Shown piece after piece: positions 26,706 through 36,685 of a DNA stretch of 64,000 bases (the first letter of the stretch is position 1; each line of letters begins with the position of its first letter). The stretch is from Dictyophora rubrovolvata (lineage: Eukaryota > Basidiomycota > Agaricomycetes > Phallales > Phallaceae): the NCBI GenBank assembly GCA_029959195.1, contig CP114126.1, forward strand, positions 1,426,001 to 1,490,000, written 5' to 3'. Under the pieces are notes generated by a model. The model was given only the letters and a program-made list of their open reading frames with translations, was not told the origin of the DNA and did no database searches. The position numbers and the translations under genes were made by a program.

Positions 26706-29615
26706 ATGTCTGGACGACATGTTCTCAAACGCAAACTGAGTTTTCAAAAGGGAAAAGCCGAATTATTACGAAAAAGACCGAAATCAAAATTAGAAAAAAA
26801 CAATGCGAATGAAGAGACCGAGACCTCTTTGCCAGTCGCGTCGACCAGCAACGATCTGACTCCACTTGCGCTTGCTGACCAGCTTCCTTGGAAAATTGTG
26901 CGTACGCCACTTGTAACCGAGATTGGAGATGATGGAGAGGGTGGAATGATGGAATTGGAAGAAGTGGAAGGCGTCAAAATTATCTACGAAGAAAACAAAA
27001 CTGGTCGAGGTCGTGTAGCTGGATTCCGGGTAAGTGCTGTCATTTCGTAGTTTTGTTTTCAAAACATCTAAGATGTATCAGATTGTAGAATCAAAACATG
27101 AAAATAAAAATAAAAATACTAGTAGAAATGAAACAAAGACTGCACCTACGGTAGCTTATCCGCCTATCGTAATTGAGCCTTTCAAAAGTAAATACCTTTT
27201 ACCTCGCTCCCGGCTTGCTTCCTTTGAATTAAACTACGTTTGAACAGGCGATACCCTTGCTCCTTGGTTTAAATATCCTCTTCATCCCAGCCTCCTTCAT
27301 TTTTTGCATAAACGCAATTTCTTAGAGCCCACACCTATTCAGAAAGAAACCCTCGATGTTTTTTTCACTGGTAAGAGCCACGCGGGAGAACGCGATTTGG
27401 AAGACCATACAACCGGCCAGTCCAGTAGTAGTCAACGGGACATCGTTGGCATTGCGCAAACTGTGCGTGTATCAACTTGCTCGAATTTGAATCTATAGAC
27501 TAAATGAAACAGGGTTCCGGAAAAACCTTGGCATATGGTCTACCTATTCTACATCACCTTCTCACTGTTTTGAATACTTCATCATCGGAATCGCAGACGA
27601 TGGTCAACGTTCCTTCTACATCGACAGAAGAGCGTCGATCTATCAAAGCTCTAATCCTTACTCCAACTCGGGAGTTGGCAATCCAAGTCAAAGAACATCT
27701 AAGCAATTGTTTGGACATTGTTCTCACTTCCCAGCGGCGTCAATGGTTAGAACACAACGAAAATGATGCTGCGTCATCTTCGAAGCGTATTCCAAACCCG
27801 CCCCCCCCAGTCTCAATTACCGCAATCGTGGGAGGAATGTCTGCACAAAGTCAAAGGCGCATCCTTGATAGAGGCGTAGATATTCTGGTTGTCACTCCTG
27901 GACGATTCTGGGACCTTTGTCAAGAAGTAAAATAAAAATTTACCCGACGTTTCAATCTTCATGCACTGAGACTCTTTCTTTAGGATCCATGGCTTGCTCC
28001 GCAGTTGCGTTCGATACGCTTTCTAGTTCTTGACGAAGCAGACCGAATGATTGAGACGGGTCATTTTCAGGAGTTAGACAACATCTTGAGGCTTACAGCT
28101 CGAGAAGCAGATACTAGGTTCGCTCTGACCAACTCTGTTTGCCATTGATTCAACGTCCCTTTAGTGTCGATGCCGACAATCCTCTTCTACCTGAGGACAC
28201 CTCCACAGAACCGCCATCGACACAGTCAGCAAACGAAACACCTAACAATGAGCTTCAGACATTCATTTTCTCGGCAACTATGAGTAAGGAGCTGCAACGA
28301 GACCTGAAAAAGAGGAAGAAACGGACGAAAAAAAGGAATCCTGCTTCAACATTTGATGAATTACTGATGAAGTTGGATTTCCGAGACCCCAATCCCCTTG
28401 TTATAGATTTAAGCCCTAAGGGCGGAAAGGTCGAAGGGTTGCAAGAGAGTATTGTCGAGTGCTTGTCAAGCCATAAGGTGATATTCAGTTTCTCCCATGC
28501 ATGCAGAGCAACGGCTAACAATGAAGATAGGATGCATACTTATATTATTTCTTGCTTCGTCATCCTGGAAAGTCTCTTGTGTTCCTTGGATCTATTGATG
28601 GAATTCGACGTTTGCTGCCCCTACTTGAATTACTCAAAATTCCCGTGTGGCCTTTACATTCCGGACTGCAACAAAAACAGCGTTTAAAGAATTTTGATCG
28701 GTACGTTCCAAACGATGGCTTTTCTCTTGTCTTGAAACAATTCTGCTTCAGGTTTAAATCAACACCTAACGCGGTTCTGCTTGCGACTGATGTTGCGGCT
28801 CGAGGATTGGATGTTCCTGCGGTTGACCATGTCATTCATTATCAAGTTCCGCGAAGTGCAGACACGTACGTTCACCGTAATGGGCGCACTGCCCGAGCAA
28901 TGCAACAAGGTTTCGGGCTTGTTCTTTGTGCACCGGACGAGAGGCGCGTTTTCAAAGGCGTTCTTAGCGGACTTGGAAGAGGTGTGAAGCGATTTCATTT
29001 TGTCCCCCTCCTTTCTTAGTTATATAAAGTCTCATTTCTACTTGATTTTCCAGATGAAAGTGATGTGCCAGAGCTGAAAGTGGACCATGATATTTTGAAT
29101 AAGCTAAAAAGTCGAGTACAACTCGCGAAGCAAATTGATGACATGATGCATAAAGTGAAAAAGCAAAACCACGAGAAGAATTGGATGAAAGAGATGGCTG
29201 ATGCAATGGAGGTTGAACTGGGATCCGATTTTGAGTAAGTCTAGTCGCCCTTCTTTTTCGAGTGGGTGCCCCTATGAAGCTGACATTTTGTTTAATAGAT
29301 CTGACGGTTCTGAGACGGGTGGCAAATCATCCAAAAAGCGGTCATCCGAAGGCAAACTCGCTGCTCTGAAAGCTGAACTGAATGATGCGCTGTCAAAACC
29401 CCTTGTTGCTCGTGGTGTTTCTCTTATGTACATAACTTCGGGCACGCGAGCTATTGCAGATGATCTCATTGCGGGAAATAGTAAGTGTAGTCAAGCCGTT
29501 TTACTAAACGAATTCCGACAGTTTCTTTTCACACAAAGATCATGAAACAATGCTTGGCCTATCCAAGTTGAAAGCCGGAGCTGAAGTTATTAAGACAAGA
29601 AACACTAAAAAGTAA
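26706..29615 (+). CDS. MAK5: DEAD-box ATP-dependent RNA helicase Mak5 (DDX24)
   Basis: Nucleolar helicase required for 60S ribosomal subunit assembly. The start is [20 protein letters not shown], with a basic N-terminal region. Helicase motifs in order are Q-motif ([17 protein letters not shown]), I AQTGSGKT, Ia LTPTREL, Ib [16 protein letters not shown] ([12 protein letters not shown]), [44 protein letters not shown] and [13 protein letters not shown]. Motif I is interrupted by an intron (27464-27513) right after AQT. Motif VI has Asn where most family members have Ser. The C-terminus is basic (IKTRNTKK). About 780 residues, with around nine introns. The Mak5 call rests on the Q-motif wording, the long insert between motifs and the tail. 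Other nucleolar DEAD proteins fit less well. Confidence 0.92.
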
Positions 29616-30071
29616 AATTAATAATGAATTAATTAGACCACTGGCAACATCATGAACGTAGATGTTGTCGACAATGAATATTATCATAATAAACACATGC
29701 CATATTACAATTCATGAGGTAGAAGCTGTTTCATGTTGTATTCAACCGAAAATCGTTCAATTATGATCAAGGTGTTTTTACTACGAGATTTTCGAAGATA
29801 GAATTCAAAGTTAGGCGGTAACAATGGAAGGAGGTTAAGGAAGATGTCAGGTTTCTTGTCAGGCAAAATAGACTAATAAAGAGAACCTGGCTGTGCTTGA
29901 CATCGAGACTAACACCTTGATCACGCTCTGATCAACCTTTCTGCGATGATACAGTCATAGTCGACGAGCGAAGCGAATTTTTATCCAAAAATTGGATCCG
30001 CAACTGGCAGTGTGGTATGGAAGCATTATGGAAGCCGCAATCTGTTGGCGCCAGCATGGGCCATGAGAATC
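29616..30071. other. Intergenic between MAK5 and MED10
   Basis: This stretch of about 450 bp is AT-rich on the left (MAK5 3' flank) and holds the MED10 promoter on the right (cgacgagcgaagcg at about 29960). No gene or ACGCGT word is seen. Confidence 0.5.
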
Positions 30072-30851
30072 ATGGATGTTCCCTCCGTCCCCGACCCCCA
30101 TTCACCCCGTTCTTCGCAGTCTCCGCCCCCAGAAGAGTTAGGTGCTGTTCATGATGAATTGCTGGGTCTTGCACATGCACTGTACAACCTTGGGATGACA
30201 GTTTTGGAGGATTTGTCCAAGGAAAAGGTAGGCGAGACCGGTGCTACAGTCGAGAAACCTGTTGGTGCTAGAGTGTAAATTTATTTTCGTCTTTTTCTTT
30301 ATCTGCTCTTATTTGACGATTAACTACTTTCCATTTAGTAATGAAGTCGTTCAGCATCTTTCAGCGATTGATAATTTGTCGCATAGTGTGCAAACGTTGA
30401 TTCCCTGGTCGGTCTTGGTGTGAGTGGCGATTTATCATTTTTCCGTTTGAAAAGACTGACTGAGCCTTATTTATTTTTCTAGTGAGATTGATAATGGAAA
30501 GAATCCGGCTAATTTGACTCGTCAACACGTCGAACGCGTTTCGTCCGAAAACACGTGGATGAACGGGAAGGTGGATGCAATTCTGGTATGTCGATGAAAT
30601 AAACTTGATAATTTGCAGTCGTTTTTTTATTTATTCTGATACTATGTCTCGTGCAGTCATATAAAAGCAGGTTAGATGCCGCCCTCATGCAACATTTTCC
30701 CGAGCTTGTGCCTCACCTGCAAGAGGCTAACACCAACGTAGATCGTCCGGTTAAGACAGAACCAGCGGAGGATACCAAGCCCGTCATTACCAACGGTGCA
30801 AATATCAATAGTAATGGGAACGGGAATCACTACGGGCAACCGTCCCGATAG
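30072..30851 (+). CDS. MED10: Mediator complex subunit 10
   Basis: Middle-module subunit of Mediator, which links activators to RNA polymerase II. The start MDVPSVPDPHSPRSSQSPPP was chosen because it directly precedes the conserved domain. An in-frame ATG nine bases upstream (30063) is equally possible. The Med10 domain reads LLGLAHALYNLGMTVLEDL, then NEVVQHLSAIDNLSHSVQTL, IPWSVLVEIDNGKNPANLT and ENTWMNGKVDAILSYKSRLD. The Asn/Gly-rich tail ends NHYGQPSR. Three introns are seen, the first with donor GTAAAT at about 30277. About 195 residues, slightly longer than yeast Nut2 because of the tail. Confidence 0.92.
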
Positions 30852-30977
30852 CCCTTGAGAGAGAAAATACGCCTTGGGTATGTAATAGCATTTGTATATT
30901 TTTTTGCAAGCGGGTGGGGGGTGTGAAGCATCATCATATGTATATGTATTATGTTATGAACACCAGAAATAAAAAAT

Positions 30978-32119
30978 TTAATCCTTTTCGCCGAACGCTA
31001 GTAACCATTTCTCAATTTCGTTGTTATCCATAACACGCCATTTCCCTCTTGTTTTGGGATCTTCATCTTCAGACGTCGAGATGATACCAATCTCGACTTC
31101 CCCAGCTTTGTAGTCGGTCGAATGAACGGTAGATATAGCCTCGATGGCCACCTGACGAACAAATCATTGCATAAGCGAAACAACGAAAAAGAAAAGCCAT
31201 GACGGGACATACATCAATGACCTCTGCTCGACCCAATTTACTGCCTACTTGTGCAGCATCTACATCGGCGGTATTTCCAGCCAGCCGTTTCCACTTCTTT
31301 TCCAAATGATTCATGGCTTCTTGTTGCTTTTGTCCGGCTGCGGTAGCATGGAAGCCAACGAAGTAACCGGCAGGGTCGAGTTTGAAGATTTGAGGGCCGT
31401 ATTCGGGATCATGACCGATTATAATCATTGCTGTAAGTAAATATAATATAGAGATGAAATTGCATGAGAGAAAGAGCTATGCGCACCAATTCCCAAAGGT
31501 CGCATACCGGCTCGTTGGGTATAGACTTGATTAATATTGGCCATGCGTCGTGAAAGTGCGTCTGGAGTAATTTCATATCCGTATTTATACCGCCATTCGG
31601 CAGCTTCTGCACGAGCTCGTTCGACTTGAGATCGAGCATCGGCTGAGGGACAAAGCTGAGCGGAAGTCTTTCAACCGGATGTGAATAAACCCACCCAATA
31701 GACCAGTCATGACGCATCCTATTGTTGGAGTCAAGCTGAACAAATGTGTAACAGATCCGGGATCAAGAAGTTTGTCCTGAATAAGATCGTTCAGTCAGTC
31801 AACCATTCACCCTGGAATAACAGTAAGAAGACGAACTGGTATTTTCTTTTGTGTAATCACTACTGTTGTGTCCTTTCCTTTCACAGAAACAGCTGTATGA
31901 CCAGATGCTGAAATAGCTTTGAAAGCATACTCTAAAGAAACTCGGGTCAGGCCAAGAGAGGGTATACGCAATGATAGGTTCGACGGTACGAACCGACTTG
32001 ATATAGTCGCCCTTCTGGGGAGAAAACAGTCAAGTATCTAATGAACATGATTGAAAATTTTGAATTTGCTTAAGAAAAAAGTTATTTCTCCCATACCTGT
32101 CGTAAGATGTACGGGACAT
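30978..32119 (-). CDS. SCL1: 20S proteasome alpha-1 subunit (PSMA6)
   Basis: Outer-ring subunit of the 20S proteasome core. The start MSRTSYDR leads through an intron to [13 protein letters not shown] and VEYAFKAIS, the N-terminal gate segment of alpha subunits. [20 protein letters not shown] follows. The PSMA6-specific stretch is [20 protein letters not shown] then [20 protein letters not shown]. The C-terminal part has [20 protein letters not shown] and ends [11 protein letters not shown]. About 260 residues over six or so introns. In PSMA6 the region after the H1 helix carries AAGxK, seen here as TAAGQKQQ. It is divergent from cytochrome c across about 350 bp. Confidence 0.94.
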
Positions 32120-32145
32120 GGATCAAGTGCAGAATATTAGAATGA

Positions 32146-32157
32146 ACGCGTACGCGT
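32146..32157. promoter_or_regulatory. Overlapping double ACGCGT element between SCL1 and CYC1
   Basis: The context is gaACGCGTACGCGTcacgc: two directly adjoining copies 27 bases upstream of the SCL1 start codon, in the divergent space shared with cytochrome c. Confidence 0.5.
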
Positions 32158-32224
32158 CACGCATCTCAAAGAACGGGCGCTTCAGAGTTGCGGTGACTTC
32201 CGCCTATGTAAACAGCACAAACAC

Positions 32225-32255
32225 AAATAATAATAATAATAATAATAATAATAAT
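32225..32255. repeat. (AAT)n microsatellite
   Basis: About ten perfect AAT units lie between SCL1 and CYC1. This is ordinary simple-sequence DNA in an intergenic region. Confidence 0.85.
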
Positions 32256-32466
32256 CAGGTTTATAAAGAAAATCAAAGCGCATTTTTTAAAAATCATATA
32301 CGCTCAAATTCCTGCTTACTCCGTTTCCGCTCGTATTTCAACCCGAGTCGGCCCGCGGCAGATTCCGGAAGGAAATTAACAAAGTCCTTGCCTGCTACGT
32401 TGCTGAGCGTCTAAACTTTTTTCTTCTCCATCCATTCCCGCTTTCGCTACTTGCTAGACCGTAGAC

Positions 32467-33149
32467 ATGCCCTTTCAACCAGGTACAAATCTTCCATTCC
32501 TCTTTTGAGTCCCTGCCTTTCTCAGAAGACAATTATTTTGCAGGCGACGCTGCCAAGGGTGCCAGTGTTTTCAAAACCCGTTGCGCTCAATGTCATACTG
32601 TCGGCGCCGGTGAACCTCACAAGGTCGGCCCCAATCTTCACGGGTCAGTAATTATAACATTTATGAATACGAGGTTGCACTTCTTATATCTCCTTCTCTT
32701 GTTAGTCTCTTCGGTCGTCAATCCGGTAAGGCGGAAAGCTATTCGTACACCGCTGCCAATGTCAACAAGGGCGTAACTTGGTGAGATTTTGTGAATTGAA
32801 ATTGCGTCCGTTTGAAGTTTTGACTTTTAAAATAGGGAGGAGCATACACTTTTCGAGTACTTGGGTAAGTAACATTGTGATCATCACATTCGTCACTGAC
32901 AACCTTTCGTTCTTTTGACAAGAAAACCCCAAAAAGGTACGTTTTCGCTGAAAAGGCTGCCATTGTCATTGTCTCTGACGGGATTGTTTTAGTACATTCC
33001 TGGAACAAAGATGGCCTTTGCTGGCTTGAAAAAGGAGAAAGAACGTAATGATCTCATCACCTACTTGAAGGATGCTGTAAGTTTCTCTTTTATTTACAAC
33101 AATAATACGACTCCCAACTTGACATTCGATGTCCTTACAGACAAAATAA
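32467..33149 (+). CDS. CYC1: Cytochrome c
   Basis: Soluble electron carrier of the mitochondrial intermembrane space, between complexes III and IV. The start is MPFQP, an intron, then [20 protein letters not shown] with the heme-binding [26 protein letters not shown] and [18 protein letters not shown] (axial Met) follow. The end is ITYLKDATK. Six exons are required, one of them only 14 nucleotides (32923-32936), encoding most of ENPKK. Start, heme site, axial ligand and C-terminus are all present. The length after splicing is about 107 residues, normal for fungi. Heme supply through HEM12 in the same window is a functional link but not evidence of co-regulation. Confidence 0.96.
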
Positions 33150-33503
33150 GTATGATACGGTACGGCATGTAATGTGCATATCGTTTGGATCGCCCTCTAC
33201 CGTATACCAACCTTGGGGCATTCATCCACCCACGTAATTTTGTTTAGATCACCCCCGCTCCAAATGTTTATATCTTCCTCTGGGAGTTTATTAGATATTA
33301 ATATTATTTTCTTCGATTCTCGTGCCTTAAGAACAACTAGAAAAACTAAAGAAAGAGTTACAAGTTGTAGGAGGGGGCTGACTGTTTGAAGACCCACTGT
33401 CCCGTATTAGTCACGCATTGTCACGATCCCATACGCGTCAGCATTCTCCAAATAATTTCCACCAGTATTTCACCTTCCTTCCTCCATCTCCTAGTTTATC
33501 ACG
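33150..33503. promoter_or_regulatory. CYC1 3' flank and RPN10 promoter with ACGCGT element
   Basis: 354 bp without a gene. An ACGCGT word (atACGCGTcagc) lies at 33433-33438, about 66 bases before the RPN10 start, next to two CACGxxxx words (gtcacgcattgtcacg). The left half is AT-rich 3' flank of CYC1. Confidence 0.4.
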
Positions 33504-34803
33504 ATGCCTTTGGAAGCAACAATAATGGTCTTAGACAACTCGGAATTCATGCGTAACGGAGATTATGCTCCAACACGATTCGAAGCCCAGTCTGACGCAG
33601 TCACTACCATTACCCGCTCCAAAATCGATTCAAATCCTGAAAATACCGTTGGTGTCATGACTGCTGCTGGCAAAGGGTGGGTTCTAGAAAACATTTGAGA
33701 CTTGGGGTCAATTGTCAACTCATAATATTTTATTCAGACCACAAGTGCTTGTCACACATACCAAAGAACTTGGACAAGTCATTGGTGGCCTACACACGAC
33801 CGCACAGCAGATAACTGGCGAATCAGATATACCGACCGCACTCAACATTGCTCAGTTGGCACTAAAGCATCGGGAAAATAAGAATTTGCGGCAACGTATC
33901 ATCTTATTTGTTGGGTCACCGCTTAAAACCGGGGTAGACGAGAAGATACTAGTCAGGCTTGCGAAGAAGCTAAAAAAGAACAACGTAGCTGTTGATATTG
34001 TACTATTCGGAGATGATGAAGGTAGAGAGACAAATGAGCCATTGCTCAAAGCATTCGTCGACAACGTTGTCAGCGGTGATAACAGGTTTGCTTTTTTGTT
34101 TGGTCCAAAACTGCAGTTTATCGCTCAATATTTCTATACAAAGCCATTTCATATCCATTCCGCCCGGTACAACTATGATATCGGATGCGATACTCTCATC
34201 TGCGATTCTTCGTGAAGACCTTCCCACTGGGATGGGTGAAGATGCCGCGATGAGATCTGCCGCAGGTGGAGGAGGAGGTGGAGGTGGAGGCGGTTTCGAA
34301 TTTGACGTGGACCCCTCACTAGATCCCGAACTTGCAATGGTGATTACCGCACATCATGGTACTAATACATCCTCGTTACTAATAAAAATTCTTTTTCATA
34401 GGCCCTTCGAATGTCCCTGGAAGAAGAACGAGCGCGTCAAGCAGCCGCCGCCGCCGCGTCGTCCTCAAATGCCCAAGCTTCATCTTCTACTCTTCCTACC
34501 ATTCCAGAATCAACATCCCAGACAGATACAACTACAACAACGACTATCCCATCTGCAGCTGCAGTTGTAGGCCCGTCAGCACCAGCACCGGTTGTGGCGG
34601 AGGTCGACGACGATGACGAAGAAGCAATGCTTGCACGCGCTCTAGCCATGTCTCGTGAAGACAACAATATACCTTCCGAAGATGTTGAAATGGGTGATAA
34701 TGATGACTTAAACGAAGAGGATGCTATTACAGCTGCTATCGCGATGAGTCTTGAGCAAGATGGAAACGCAGATCAAAACAACCATCCCGGTCCAAGGAAA
34801 TGA
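33504..34803 (+). CDS. RPN10: 26S proteasome ubiquitin-receptor subunit Rpn10 (PSMD4)
   Basis: Ubiquitin receptor at the base-lid interface of the 19S cap. The N-terminal VWA domain starts MPLEATIMVLDNSEFMRNGD and continues with NPENTVGVMTAAGKGPQVLV and RQRIILFVGSPL. HFISIPPGTTMISDAILSS lies after an intron. A run of about ten glycines leads into FEFDVDPSLDPELAMALRMS, the first ubiquitin-interacting motif. Two more UIM-like helices follow: EEAMLARALAMSRED and EDAITAAIAMSLEQD. Yeast Rpn10 has one UIM and mammals have two, so three would be extended ubiquitin binding. The third is inferred from the acidic-x-x-Ala-x-x-x-Ser pattern. About 370 residues, three introns. Confidence 0.95.
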
Positions 34804-35048
34804 TGTATTTATTTTCTAGGGTAGATATCCCGAATATATAGCAAAAAAAGGATGAATAATCTTATGAACCCCCTCATTGCCCTTTTACGAGTCTTGACAA
34901 CAGAGCTCCACGTCATGGATATGTATGTATATGTACGTGCATACTCAATGAAATATGTACCGGTTAATTATATCGATCATACAGCAACATCAAAAAGCCT
35001 TACTTCAAAGGAAAAGGAGAAAATAGGTATGGTAGATGAATTATGACA

Positions 35049-36275
35049 TCATGCATCCTGGTGACCATTTTCTTCTACTTGTCCAACCTCATTCCAAGGA
35101 CCAGCATCAGAGAGTGAGCATCCACCGGCACACTGGCAAAGCCCCCCTAGATCTTTAGGCAAATTCTCCGCGGGAATTTGATTGAGCAGAACCTTTTTAT
35201 AATCTCTCCCAAGGATATCAATCTTGGAGACGGTAACCACATCCAACCACGGTTTAATCAAGCTCCACACGGTGGAGAATAACATTGGAGCATTGATAAT
35301 ATAAAATTTGCCCATGGTTTCCGGATAATAGTCCTGCCCGATTTTGGCGGCAGCACTGACGTAGTCCTTTACTCTATAGAACTGTCCCAACCCGACATTC
35401 TCGAGATCGAGTATGGTGCAGGACGTTTCGACGGGATGACCAATACGGGCGGCACAGGCTGGATATCGATATGTAATCATTTTCTCGTACTCTTGTACGA
35501 GGTGTTTAAGCATGCGATCCTGAGTTGTAATGTTGTATAAAGCCTTGACATCCAGTTTGCCCAATCGTTCGATATACACTGGACGACCGTCCTGAATCGA
35601 TGTATGACTTAGCATACAACTAGGGGAGTCAAGTGTCGACGTACTTTGTCCGTCTTATGGTAAAATTGCGGGTAGTACTTGTCTACATTTTCTCTCTCGG
35701 AATAGTCAAAGCTGCAAAAACGCGATTAGTTTGCACCTATCAAGGGAGTGAATGTACCAGCTATACATACTTGGAGATATCATCTACGCCAAACTCTTTC
35801 CGCCATTTCTCAGCAGCCATGAGCATTACCTTCGTTTTAACGATATCAAAACGACGCGCTCTGAGGAAACGAAGAAGAGTGGGGTCATCGTGTCGTTCTG
35901 GGTCGAACCAACCTGACAGGAAAGAGAGGATATATCAGCATATTCTGGGGCTTCTACGCAGCACGACATGCGGCGCAACTTCTATCCGACGTGGCATAAA
36001 TGCGCGAGCACGACAAAACAAACAATGCCAGCCTCAATGGGCAAATATACTCGTATACCCACCCCCAACCAACCGATATGACATACATCGATAGCAGAAC
36101 CATAGAAATGAAACAACAAATGCTCACCTTCCGCTTGCATTTCATTTTTGAGTTTCTGCAGGGTATGCTGCTGGATAACCGATAAATTTCCTACTCTTCC
36201 GGGAGGGGGTTGATATGATGACTCTGTAACATTCTCTACACTAGTTGAGCTGGTTTCTTGTGGGGTGGAGGCCAT
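35049..36275 (-). CDS. SEC14: Sec14-type phosphatidylinositol/phosphatidylcholine transfer protein
   Basis: CRAL-TRIO lipid-transfer protein that couples phosphatidylcholine metabolism to PI4P supply at the Golgi. The start [20 protein letters not shown] is followed by [19 protein letters not shown] (CRAL-TRIO N helix), [20 protein letters not shown] after an intron, and [11 protein letters not shown]. The lipid-binding domain reads [60 protein letters not shown] and [20 protein letters not shown]. About 290 residues, with three or four introns. The length and the CTILD...LG region are those of the major Sec14 and not of Sfh proteins, though a close paralogue cannot be excluded. Confidence 0.92.
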
Positions 36276-36685
36276 AATTATGAGATGAAATTAGTTGCCT
36301 GCTGAAGGCGAATTGGACTGTCTGAGAAAGTTCTAGTGAACAGATGGCTGGATGTCCTGCTAAGCTGCGAATTTCTATCGAGAAGATCGATGAAAAAAGT
36401 GATTAGTGTTGACAGGATGAGTTTAGGACAGTTGTTATGGGTCAATTGGTGGAAACAAGTGAAGCGGTGAGGTCGAGGTGAAGTCACAAAAAGATCTGAT
36501 GAGGTCACACAATCAGCAATCAGTCGTCAGACTCGGTGTTGGACAGGGGTCCACGTGACCGTAGGTCCAAAAAACAAGTATTTAATATTATAATATGCAA
36601 CGTGCATTATTGATGTCAAAAAATACAACCAAAGACAAGAGAGACAGGTATACTTTGAGAATGAGAAAAATATTAAATATATAGA
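36276..36685. other. Intergenic: SEC14 promoter and 3' flank of the SH3/RA gene
   Basis: No gene is seen. The SEC14 side has ccacgtgaccg, an E-box-like CACGTG, at about 36551. The left-hand gene's 3' flank is AT-rich. Confidence 0.45.
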
